In this document: one piece after another, positions 1 to 5,387 of the stretch | Numbering within the stretch: position 1 is the first letter of the stretch | Layout: each line of letters begins with the position of its first letter | Assembly: GCA_030538335.1 (NCBI GenBank) | Contig: JAUNUE010000130.1 | Span: forward strand, 1 to 5,504 | From: Allobrachymonas sp. | Lineage (GTDB): Bacteria; Pseudomonadota; Gammaproteobacteria; Burkholderiales; Burkholderiaceae_C | Length of the DNA stretch: 5,504 nucleotides | Direction of reading: 5' to 3' | Translations under genes and position numbers: made by a program | Notes under the pieces: model-generated | What the model saw: only the letters and a program-made list of their open reading frames with translations | What the model was told of the DNA's origin: nothing | Database searches by the model: none

Positions 1-139
1 CAACCTCGATACGCCAGATCCCGAGTGCGATCTGGACTACTGCGCCAACACCGCCCGCGACATGAAGATCGACGTTGCCATGAAAAACAACTTCGGCTTT
101 GGCGGCACCAACGGTACCTTGATTTTCAAGCGTATCTGA
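1..139 (+). CDS. fabF: 3-oxoacyl-[ACP] synthase II (FabF), C-terminal end only
   Basis: Partial gene: the reading frame enters from the left edge (first whole codon at base 2) and ends at TGA 137-139, giving the last 45 residues. FabF is the cytoplasmic beta-ketoacyl-ACP synthase that condenses acyl-ACP with malonyl-ACP in fatty-acid elongation. The visible tail contains the family's C-terminal signature NNFGFGGTNGTLIF, the glycine-rich loop near the active site in KAS I/II enzymes. The catalytic Cys and His residues lie outside the window. The next gene starts 19 bp downstream with no clear terminator, so readthrough into the sigma-E genes is possible. FabF rather than FabB is inferred from the tail and from the fabF-rpoE order common in Burkholderiales. 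Confidence 0.93.
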   Translation, partial: NLDTPDPECDLDYCANTARDMKIDVAMKNNFGFGGTNGTLIFKRI

Positions 140-158
140 ATTTCGCAACAGGCACGCC

Positions 159-701
159 GTGAAGGCCACCGCACCCGCTCCTGCGCATATCCGCCTGGTG
201 CGGGACGGGCGCTTGGGCTTTGCCTTGGCGCTGACGTTGCTGGCGCTGGGCGCGCTGCTGCTGGCCTGGCTGTATGCCCGGCATTTGGCGCAGGGATGGA
301 ATGGGCTTGTCAGCATGCTGGTGGGCATGGCGTATGCGGGCTGTTGCTGGTTTACATGGCGCTGGTGGCGTGCCTTGCCGCAGGGTTGGCTGGTCTGGAC
401 AGGCTTGCAGTGGCGGCTGGAACCTGAAAACGCTGCTGTGCAAGCTGTTCGGCAAGAAGTCCCGGTTTTTGGCCGCTGCACCTGTGCGCTGGATCTGCAA
501 TCGGCCTTGCTTCTGCACCTCGAAGCGGGCGAAACACCTGCGCAAAACAGCCGCACACACGCAAACAGCGCCTGGGTCTGGACGCGTGCCGCATCAGACA
601 CGGCAAACTGGCATGCCCTGCGTGCGGCAGTGGTGTGGGCGCAGCAGCAAGACGCCTTGGCTGGGGCGTTGCCCACGTCGGGCACAAGGGGGCAGGCGTG
701 A
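159..701 (+). CDS. Small two-TM membrane protein, possibly YgfX/CptA-like
   Basis: 180 residues, GTG start. This start is chosen because it lies just after fabF and keeps a basic N-terminus (residues 11-18) before the first membrane helix. Visible features: hydrophobic helix at about residues 19-40 (Leu/Ala-rich); a second at about 48-67; a Trp/Arg-rich cluster (FTWRWWRALPQGW) at 65-77; then a soluble tail with the pattern W-x-L near 85, CALDLQSALLLHLE at 109-122, WVWTR at 139-143 and WHALR at 151-155. Two helices followed by a Trp-containing beta-rich tail resembles the YgfX/CptA family, but this is pattern recognition only and I do not assign a function. The stop codon overlaps the rpoE start (GTGA, 698-701), so the two genes are probably translationally coupled and this protein may be co-expressed with sigma-E. 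Ribosome binding site weak (AGG near 149). Confidence 0.75.
   Translation: MKATAPAPAHIRLVRDGRLGFALALTLLALGALLLAWLYARHLAQGWNGLVSMLVGMAYAGCCWFTWRWWRALPQGWLVWTGLQWRLEPENAAVQAVRQEVPVFGRCTCALDLQSALLLHLEAGETPAQNSRTHANSAWVWTRAASDTANWHALRAAVVWAQQQDALAGALPTSGTRGQA
686..700 (+). promoter_or_regulatory. rpoE ribosome binding site and GTGA start/stop overlap
   Basis: AAGGGGG at 686-692 lies 5 bases before GTG 698-700, and the GTG overlaps the upstream TGA (699-701). The purine block decides the rpoE start: the longer frame open from 635 has no Shine-Dalgarno, and its 21 extra residues do not look like part of an ECF sigma factor. Confidence 0.75.
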
Positions 702-1372
702 AGCAAGAGCCACCAGCGTCCCCTTTGCCCGGCCTGACGGGCGATGCACTGGTCGATTGGGAACTGGTGCAGCGCACGCTGGCAGGAGACCACAAGGCGT
801 TCGAGTTGCTGGTGCTCAAGTACCGCGCCCGCGTGGAGCGCCTGCTGATGCGCATCTTGCGGCACGCCGATGCGGTGGCTGATGTATCACCAGACACTTT
901 CATCAACGCCTACCGGGCCTTGCACCAGTTCCGGGGCGAGGCGCGGTTCTACACCTGGCTGCATCGCATTGCTGCCAATACGGCCTACAAGGCGCTGGCG
1001 GAGCGCAAACGCGATATTGTGGTCAATGCGAGCGAATTATTGCCTGCGGATGCGGCAGAAGATGAAACTTTTTCGCCCGGCAGGGAACCAACGAATGAGG
1101 ACACTCCAGAAAACCTGCTGGCAGCCCGCCAAATGGCGCAGGCGCTGGAGCAGGCCCTGCAGGATTTGCCCGACGACCACCGCCGGGCGCTGGAACTGCG
1201 GGAGCTGGAGGGGCTGAGTTATGAGGAGATTGCGGTGGTCATGCAGTGCCCGGTAGGCACCGTGCGTTCGCGTATTTTCCGGGGACGGGCGGCGCTGGCC
1301 GCGCGTTTGCAGGGCAATGACAGGGCGACCGGCGCAGAGGGGCGCGCCAAGCGTGCGCAAGACGAAAGATGA
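698..1372 (+). CDS. rpoE: ECF RNA polymerase sigma factor RpoE (AlgU-type)
   Basis: 224 residues, GTG start. Directs RNA polymerase to envelope-stress promoters and is held inactive by RseA. Sigma-70 region 2 spans about residues 30-100, with DHKAFELLVLKYRARVERLL (31-50), the core-binding stretch DTFINAYRALHQFRG (66-80) and the -10 recognition segment FYTWLHRIAANTAYKAL (84-100). An acidic linker (about 111-140) follows. Region 4 is at about 149-204, with the helix-turn-helix LSYEEIAVVMQCPVGTVRSRI, which reads the -35 element. The C-terminus is basic. The length is slightly above the usual 190-200 residues because of a longer N-terminus and linker. One oddity: the usual DVxQE(T/A)F in region 2.2 reads DVSPDTF (62-68). 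No promoter is evident directly upstream, so transcription probably comes from within or before the preceding genes. rseA follows 14 bp downstream. Confidence 0.96.
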   Translation: MKQEPPASPLPGLTGDALVDWELVQRTLAGDHKAFELLVLKYRARVERLLMRILRHADAVADVSPDTFINAYRALHQFRGEARFYTWLHRIAANTAYKALAERKRDIVVNASELLPADAAEDETFSPGREPTNEDTPENLLAARQMAQALEQALQDLPDDHRRALELRELEGLSYEEIAVVMQCPVGTVRSRIFRGRAALAARLQGNDRATGAEGRAKRAQDER

Positions 1373-1389
1373 GGTGATGGATAGATATG
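1371..1389 (+). promoter_or_regulatory. rseA ribosome binding region
   Basis: GAGG at 1371-1374 overlaps the rpoE stop (TGA 1370-1372) and lies 12 bases before ATG 1387. An out-of-frame ATG at 1377 opens only a 7-codon frame ending at TAA 1398-1400, across the rseA start. The spacing is long, so translation of rseA may depend on ribosomes finishing rpoE, which would keep anti-sigma and sigma in proportion. Confidence 0.45.
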
Positions 1390-2088
1390 GACACGGGTAA
1401 ATCCCTTCTGCCGGACAAGGATGTGCTGTTCGAGGCGCTTTCGGCCTGGATGGACGGGGAGGCCTTGCCAGACGGTGTGCGCCAGGAGCAGCTTTGGCGC
1501 TGGTTGCGCGACGATGCGCAGGCGCGCCAGCTTTGGCACGACTGGCACGCGGCCGGGGTGTGCTTGCGGGAGCCGGGCCAGGTGTCCCTGACGGGATCCG
1601 GTGCGGCATCGCCCTGGATGGCGCAGTTGCAACAACGGCTCGCCGAAGAAACCCTGCCGCAACTGCAAACGCAACCCGTTCCCTTGCAAATGCCTGCGCC
1701 TCAAACCCGACCTGCAGCCAACGATGCCGCCTGGCGCTGGCGTGCCGCAGGCGGTGTGGCGTCGGTGTTGCTGGTGGCTTTGCTGGGCTGGAACCTGATG
1801 CGACCCCATAGTGCTGCGCCGGATGCCGCCGCAGTTGTCATGGCGTCGCGGCCTGCAACCGGGCAAGCGGCGCCCGAAAGCACCGCTGTTGCGCCATCTC
1901 CTGCACCCAGAACCACCGTGCCGGGCACAGAAAGCACGGTAGTGGCAAAATCACCCACAGGCCAGACCTTGCAGGCGGATGCTGCCGAGCAGGAAGGGCT
2001 GCTGGCCCTGATGGCAGCGCACGCCCAACTGGGCGATCCGCTGTTGATGCAGAACGCCACGTCGCCCGAAAAAGACGAAGTTTTTTGA
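1387..2088 (+). CDS. rseA: Anti-sigma-E factor RseA (MucA-like)
   Basis: 233 residues, single-pass inner-membrane protein. The cytoplasmic domain (about residues 13-90) carries the RseA N-terminal pattern LSAWMDGEALPD (18-29) followed by WRWLRDDAQARQLWHDWHAAG, which in the family clamps the sigma factor. A Gln/Pro-rich linker (91-112) precedes one membrane helix at about 119-138 (AAGGVASVLLVALLGWNLM). The periplasmic part is an Ala/Pro/Thr-rich tether (142-195) ending in a short helical stretch (LLALMAAHAQLGDPLL, 205-220), the likely RseB-contacting end by analogy. In the family, stress triggers cutting of the periplasmic part (DegS/AlgW-type proteases) and then within the membrane (RseP), releasing RpoE. 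The sequence is divergent outside the N-terminal domain and helix; identity rests on these plus position right after rpoE. Confidence 0.92.
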   Translation: MDTGKSLLPDKDVLFEALSAWMDGEALPDGVRQEQLWRWLRDDAQARQLWHDWHAAGVCLREPGQVSLTGSGAASPWMAQLQQRLAEETLPQLQTQPVPLQMPAPQTRPAANDAAWRWRAAGGVASVLLVALLGWNLMRPHSAAPDAAAVVMASRPATGQAAPESTAVAPSPAPRTTVPGTESTVVAKSPTGQTLQADAAEQEGLLALMAAHAQLGDPLLMQNATSPEKDEVF

Positions 2089-2095
2089 CCCAAAC

Positions 2096-2114
2096 GCCGA
2101 CTGTCGGCTTTTAT
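2096..2114 (+). terminator. Weak intrinsic terminator-like hairpin after rseA
   Basis: GCCGA (2096-2100), loop CTG, TCGGC (2104-2108), followed at once by TTTTAT (2109-2114). It starts 8 bases after the rseA stop. The stem is only 5 bp and the T-run 4, so it may terminate partially rather than fully. If active it would make rseA the end of one transcript and leave rseB needing readthrough or its own promoter. Confidence 0.45.
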
Positions 2115-2152
2115 AGTCATTTCGAGAAATAATTTGACAATTTCCACCCGAT

Positions 2153-2219
2153 CCGTTCGGGCTGAGGTATCGAAGCCCACATGGAAGGTATCTGCCCTTC
2201 GATACCTCAGGGCGAACGG
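2153..2219. repeat. REP-like palindromic intergenic repeat
   Basis: Inverted repeat with 23-bp arms, 2153-2175 and 2197-2219, matching at 21 of 23 positions (the two mismatches are adjacent, GG at 2160-2161 against GG at 2211-2212), around a 21-bp loop. The right arm has the core CTTCGATACCTCAG followed by GGCGAACGG. This closely resembles the dispersed palindromes with CTTCGACAAGCTCAGGGCGAACGG-type arms that I recall from many beta-proteobacterial intergenic regions; here the centre reads ATACCTCAG instead of CAAGCTCAG. No coding capacity and no target-site duplication that I can see. Probably a non-autonomous REP/MITE-type element. As RNA it would form a very stable hairpin between rseA and rseB, which could act as an mRNA stabiliser or transcription attenuator. 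Confidence 0.8.
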
Positions 2220-2291
2220 TGTCTGATTATTTTCAGATTTGGCTATACCTGATTCCTGAACCCATGCCAGCTTTTCCTGCCATGCCCAAAC

Positions 2292-2336
2292 GGATGTTTC
2301 CATCCTTTTCCTTTTTTCCAAAAAGAAATGGGATGG
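2292..2336 (+). promoter_or_regulatory. Competing RNA hairpins over the rseB start codon
   Basis: CATCC at 2301-2305 can pair with GGATG at 2292-2296 (5 bp, loop TTTC) or, as part of CCATCC 2300-2305, with GGATGG at 2331-2336, which contains the proposed rseB ATG (2333-2335). The second fold continues inward: T2306-G2330 wobble, T2308-2309 with A2327-2328, C2311-G2325 and T2312-2316 with A2320-2324 around a 3-base loop, with two mismatches. The two folds exclude each other, so the region could switch the rseB start between hidden and open. The T-rich run after the first hairpin (2306-2317) could also act as a weak terminator. Structural reading only; no ligand is implied. Confidence 0.35.
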
Positions 2337-3565
2337 CGCATGCGTCTTTTGAAAAGGGCACAAGATCAGTAGGTCGCTTTGTGACCGCGCTGATGGCAGG
2401 GCTGTTTGCCTGGTCTGCTGCCCATGCCCAACCTGCAAAAGCGGCGGGGCAAGCCACTTCGTCGCTGGAGTGGCTGCAACGCTGGCAGCAAGCTTCCTCC
2501 AACCACGCCTACGCAGGCACGGTGACCATCGTGGCGCAAACCGGCGCTTCGTACAGTGCCCGTATCTGGCATGCCACGCGCAATGGTCAGCAGATCGATC
2601 GCATCGAGATGTTGTCAGGCCCACCACGCACCATCGTGCGCTCGGGGCGTGCGGTGACCACGCTTTTCAGCGCCGACAAAAGGGCGCGCGTGTTGCACGA
2701 TGCTCCCCAACTGTCGCATCTGTTCCCGGGCATCGACGTGTTGCAGGCTGGGCAGTTGCGCGATACCGCCAGTCAATACCAGGCCAGCCGTACAGGGCGT
2801 GAACGCATGGCCAATTACATGGCCGATGTGGTGGTGTTCCAGCCGCGCGATGGCTGGCGGCACGCTTACCGTTTCTGGTCAGAAGAAAAAACCGGCGTGT
2901 TGCTGAAGTGGCAGATGCTGGAGGTGGCGGGCAATGGTTTGGTGGGCGCACGGGTGCTGCGCGAAGCCGGGTTTACCGATGTGCAGATTCCTGCCGTGGT
3001 GGAGTTTGATGCCTTGCAGGCCTTGCTCAACAACCGGCGCGGCTATGCAGCCGTAGAGCACCGCTTGCAGCGTTTGACCTTGCAATCACAGGGCTGGGCG
3101 TGGCGCAAACCCTTGCCGGGTTATGTGGTCACGGGCTGCTACCAGCGCGGCAGCCGCGGAGCTGGACATGGTGGCCCTGGCCCGCATCGTGGCGACATGG
3201 CCGGGCGGGGGGCTGGCGAAGGGCCACCTCGCCGGGGGCGTGGCGCTGGCCGCGGCAGGGGCAATGGGCCTGGCGCCGGGGCAGACAGGGGCTCTGAGAT
3301 GGGGCCAGGGGCAGGCATGCGGCAGAGGCGTTTTGCCGGGGGCAGCGCCGTGCAGTGCCTCGTGACTGATGGCCTGGGCAGCGTCTCGCTGTTCATTGAA
3401 AAGCCGCCCCAGACAGGTGCCGACAAACCTGCTGACCAGGTGCTGGAGCAAGGCACCGTGCGCATGCGCAGCCGCTGGTACGATGGCACTTACCGCATCA
3501 CCGCCGTAGGCGCTGTGCCTGCCGCGGCGTTGCAGGGGCTGCTTGACAACCTGCACCGTCCATGA
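2333..3565 (+). CDS. rseB: Sigma-E regulatory protein RseB (MucB), with Gly/Arg-rich insertion
   Basis: 410 residues from ATG 2333, chosen because it gives a normal signal peptide (residues 1-32: basic n-region, FVTALMAGLFAWSA core, AHA cleavage site). The frame is open back to GTG 2219, but that stretch overlaps the repeat and is not protein-like. No start has a strong Shine-Dalgarno. RseB is a periplasmic sensor that binds RseA and protects it from proteolysis. The N-terminal MucB/RseB domain runs about 43-225 (LEWLQRWQQASSNHAYAGTV; later VLLKWQMLEVAGNGLVGARV). The C-terminal domain includes LPGYVVTGCYQR (261-272), CLVTDGLGSVSLFIE (342-356) and YRITAVGAVPAAALQGLL (387-404). Between CYQR and VQCLV lies a Gly/Arg/Pro-rich insertion of about 66 residues (273-340; bases 3149-3352) not expected in the family; without it the length would be near the usual 320-350. 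TGA 3563-3565 overlaps an ATG at 3562. Confidence 0.88.
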   Translation: MAHASFEKGTRSVGRFVTALMAGLFAWSAAHAQPAKAAGQATSSLEWLQRWQQASSNHAYAGTVTIVAQTGASYSARIWHATRNGQQIDRIEMLSGPPRTIVRSGRAVTTLFSADKRARVLHDAPQLSHLFPGIDVLQAGQLRDTASQYQASRTGRERMANYMADVVVFQPRDGWRHAYRFWSEEKTGVLLKWQMLEVAGNGLVGARVLREAGFTDVQIPAVVEFDALQALLNNRRGYAAVEHRLQRLTLQSQGWAWRKPLPGYVVTGCYQRGSRGAGHGGPGPHRGDMAGRGAGEGPPRRGRGAGRGRGNGPGAGADRGSEMGPGAGMRQRRFAGGSAVQCLVTDGLGSVSLFIEKPPQTGADKPADQVLEQGTVRMRSRWYDGTYRITAVGAVPAAALQGLLDNLHRP

Positions 3566-3648
3566 AACGCAAAGTTGCTGCCGCGTTGAAATACGCCATG
3601 GCATCGCTATCTACCAAGGGGTTTACCGATCCCGTTCTTGTCAGATCC

Positions 3649-3666
3649 AAGGAAAAGCCACAGATG
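3649..3666 (+). promoter_or_regulatory. Ribosome binding site deciding the degP start
   Basis: AAGGA at 3649-3653 lies 10 bases before ATG 3664-3666. The earlier in-frame ATG at 3562 overlaps the rseB stop (ATGA) but has no purine-rich site before it and would add 34 residues ahead of the signal peptide. The RBS therefore favours 3664, with the ATGA at 3562 as a possible coupled alternative. Confidence 0.6.
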
Positions 3667-5226
3667 TTGCACCGTTCCTCCCTCCGTTCCTCATTCGCCG
3701 TCCGCAGTGCGTATGCACTGGCGGGCGCTGGCATTGTGGCCTTTGGCCTGTTGGGTTGCCAGAAAACCACCTCGGCGCAGCCCGGTTCCGCACCTTCTGC
3801 GGCACAACCGGCCGCATCGCTGACGCAAACTTTGCCCGCGCCCAACGCGCAACCCTCACCGCCATTGGTGGCAGGCTTGCCTGATTTCACGCCGTTGGTA
3901 GACAGGGTCGGGCCTTCGGTCGTCAATATCCGGGTGATGGAAAAAGTGCGTCGCAGCCCGCTCGGCCCCGGCGGTGTAGATCCGATGGAGGAATTGCTGC
4001 GCCGCTTCTTTGGTCTTACGCCCGACCAGATGCCGCGCCGCAACCAGCCGCAGCCCGACAGCAACAACGAGCGCCCGGCAGGCGTAGGTTCGGGTTTCAT
4101 CGTCTCGTCCGATGGTTATGTGATGACCAATGCGCACGTGGTGGATGAGGCCGATTCGCTGATCGTGACGCTTACCGACAAGCGCGAGTTTCGCGGCAAG
4201 GTGGTGGGTAAAGACAAACGCACCGACGTGGCCGTGGTCAAGATCGAGGCGCAGGGCTTGCCTGTGGTCAAGCCCGGCAGCGTGGGCACCTTGAAAGTGG
4301 GGCAGTGGGTACTGGCCATTGGCTCGCCCTTCGGGCTGGACAACACCGTAACCGCGGGCATTGTGAGCGCCATGCAGCGCGACACGGGCGAGTACCTGCC
4401 TTTCATCCAGACCGACGTGGCCGTCAACCCCGGCAACTCGGGCGGGCCGCTGATCAATATGGCGGGCGAGGTGGTTGGCATCAACAGCCAGATCTATTCG
4501 CGTTCGGGCGGCTTCATGGGTATTTCGTTCGCCATTCCGATTGATGAGGCCATGCGCGTGGCCGAACAATTGCGCACCACCGGCAGCGTCACGCGCGGCC
4601 GCATCGGCGTGCAGATTGCCCCGGTCGAAAAAGAAGTGGGCGAGTCCCTGGGGCTGTCAGGCCAGCAGGGCGCGCTGGTGCGCAGCGTGGAGCCGGGTAC
4701 GCCGGCAGAGAAGGCGGGCGTGCAGCCAGGCGACATCATCACCAAGGTGGACGGCAAGACGATCGAGCGCACGTCCGACCTGCCGCGCATGGTGGGGGAA
4801 ACCAAGCCGGGCACGCAGGTCACCTTGTCGGTGCTGCGCAACGGCGCCAACCGCGATATTCCCGTGACGGTGGCCAAAGCCGAAGACGACGCCCAACCAC
4901 GGCCCCTGTCTGGACAAGGAGGCAGCAGCGCCCCTGATGCCGCTGCTTCGGCCAACGCCTTGGGGCTGCAGGTGGTGGACTTGTCTGCCCCGCAGCGCCA
5001 GCAGTTGCGCGTGCAGGGCGGTGTGCTGGTGCGCAGCGTGGCGCCCGGTAGCCGCGCCGCCAATGCCGGTTTGCAGGAGGGCGATGTGATCCTTGCCCTG
5101 GGCAACCAGCAGGTGCAGAACGTGGCTGAGTTCAACAGCGCCGTGTCAAAGCTGCCGGCCAACCGCCCGGCTACGGTGCTGATCCATCGCGACGGGGGGG
5201 CGCAGTACGGCATCATCCGGCCTTGA
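3664..5226 (+). CDS. degP: DegP/MucD-type periplasmic serine protease (Do family), probable lipoprotein
   Basis: 520 residues from the RBS-supported ATG (554 if started at 3562). HtrA/Do proteases degrade or refold misfolded envelope proteins. Residue numbers from the 3664 start: signal peptide 1-31 ending in LLGC with Cys32, a lipobox-like site; a low-complexity Ala/Pro/Gln linker (35-68); trypsin-like domain about 72-300 with His158 in TNAHVV, Asp188 in RTDVAVVKI and Ser259 in GNSGGPL, so the catalytic triad is intact; PDZ1 about 311-406 (GRIGVQIAPVEKEV, then AGVQPGDIITKVDGK); PDZ2 about 432-520 (LGLQVVDL, then AGLQEGDVILALGNQQV). Two PDZ domains separate it from the one-PDZ DegS/AlgW type. 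The position after rpoE-rseA-rseB matches mucD of the Pseudomonas algU cluster and the usual Burkholderiales arrangement, so mucD is an equally good name. A 7-G run at 5194-5200 lies near the 3' end. Confidence 0.95.
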   Translation: MLHRSSLRSSFAVRSAYALAGAGIVAFGLLGCQKTTSAQPGSAPSAAQPAASLTQTLPAPNAQPSPPLVAGLPDFTPLVDRVGPSVVNIRVMEKVRRSPLGPGGVDPMEELLRRFFGLTPDQMPRRNQPQPDSNNERPAGVGSGFIVSSDGYVMTNAHVVDEADSLIVTLTDKREFRGKVVGKDKRTDVAVVKIEAQGLPVVKPGSVGTLKVGQWVLAIGSPFGLDNTVTAGIVSAMQRDTGEYLPFIQTDVAVNPGNSGGPLINMAGEVVGINSQIYSRSGGFMGISFAIPIDEAMRVAEQLRTTGSVTRGRIGVQIAPVEKEVGESLGLSGQQGALVRSVEPGTPAEKAGVQPGDIITKVDGKTIERTSDLPRMVGETKPGTQVTLSVLRNGANRDIPVTVAKAEDDAQPRPLSGQGGSSAPDAAASANALGLQVVDLSAPQRQQLRVQGGVLVRSVAPGSRAANAGLQEGDVILALGNQQVQNVAEFNSAVSKLPANRPATVLIHRDGGAQYGIIRP

Positions 5227-5228
5227 GT

Positions 5229-5281
5229 GGTTACGGGCGGCGGCAGGAGCGTTGGCCTGATATCTGCAGCCGCCCACAACC
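5229..5281 (+). terminator. GC-rich hairpin after degP, no T-run
   Basis: GGGCGGC (5235-5241) pairs exactly with GCCGCCC (5269-5275). Outside a 2x2 mismatch, GGTT (5229-5232) pairs with AACC (5278-5281). The 27-base loop can form a small inner stem (CAGG/CCTG). It begins 2 bases after the degP stop and has no following T-tract, so it is more likely a 3'-end stabiliser or an aid to Rho-dependent ending than a classical terminator. Confidence 0.35.
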
Positions 5282-5282
5282 C

Positions 5283-5314
5283 TTGAAGGGCGTGCTATCC
5301 TTACAGGTTACAAT
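5283..5314 (+). promoter_or_regulatory. Possible lepA promoter
   Basis: TACAAT (5309-5314, one mismatch to TATAAT) with TTGAAG (5283-5288) upstream. The 20-bp spacer is too long for a good sigma-70 promoter, so the -35 assignment is doubtful. An AT-rich TATATAAC at 5351-5358 is a second -10-like site without a -35. A promoter somewhere in this 207-bp gap is plausible, because lepA is functionally separate from the stress genes. Confidence 0.25.
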
Positions 5315-5379
5315 GCCGCGCCACTGTAAATGAATGGCTGCGGTTGGGGCTATATAACGCCTTTTGCCGCCACTGTATT
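5314..5379 (+). repeat. Short direct repeat in the degP-lepA gap
   Basis: TGCCGCGCCACTGTA at 5314-5328 recurs as TGCCGCCACTGTA at 5365-5377 (one 2-base gap), starts about 51 bp apart. Each copy is followed by an AT-rich stretch. It could be a paired protein-binding site or chance; see findings. Confidence 0.4.
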
Positions 5380-5387
5380 TTTTAGAC

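Noticed and set aside
274..882. Long + strand frame of 202 codons across the small membrane protein and rpoE
   Set aside because: Arg/Cys/Trp-rich shadow translation lying over two better-supported genes; no start signal.
1377..1400. Seven-codon leader frame overlapping the rseA start
   Set aside because: Too short and without its own spaced RBS; probably chance.
2134..2139. TTGACA as a -35 box for rseB
   Set aside because: No -10-like hexamer 16-18 bp downstream; that position is inside the palindrome and GC-rich.
2219..2332. N-terminal extension of RseB from GTG 2219
   Set aside because: The GTG uses the last base of the palindromic repeat, there is no RBS, and the extra 38 Phe/Pro-rich residues would precede an otherwise complete signal peptide.
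1701..2627. 308-codon minus-strand open frame
   Set aside because: Runs antisense through rseA, the repeat and rseB; composition is typical of a shadow frame in high-GC DNA and no RBS or domain is visible.
3123..3365. Separate small gene in the +1 frame inside rseB
   Set aside because: The coding-like composition is real and reported as a finding, but there is no RBS at the 3123 ATG and its ends match no known protein, so I do not call a gene.
3543..3548. TTGACA near the end of rseB as a degP promoter
   Set aside because: No -10 element at usable spacing; the hexamer is also fixed by rseB codons.
3086..3604. 172-codon minus-strand frame opposite the RseB insertion
   Set aside because: Ala/Pro-rich antisense shadow of GC-rich DNA; no start signal or recognisable motif.
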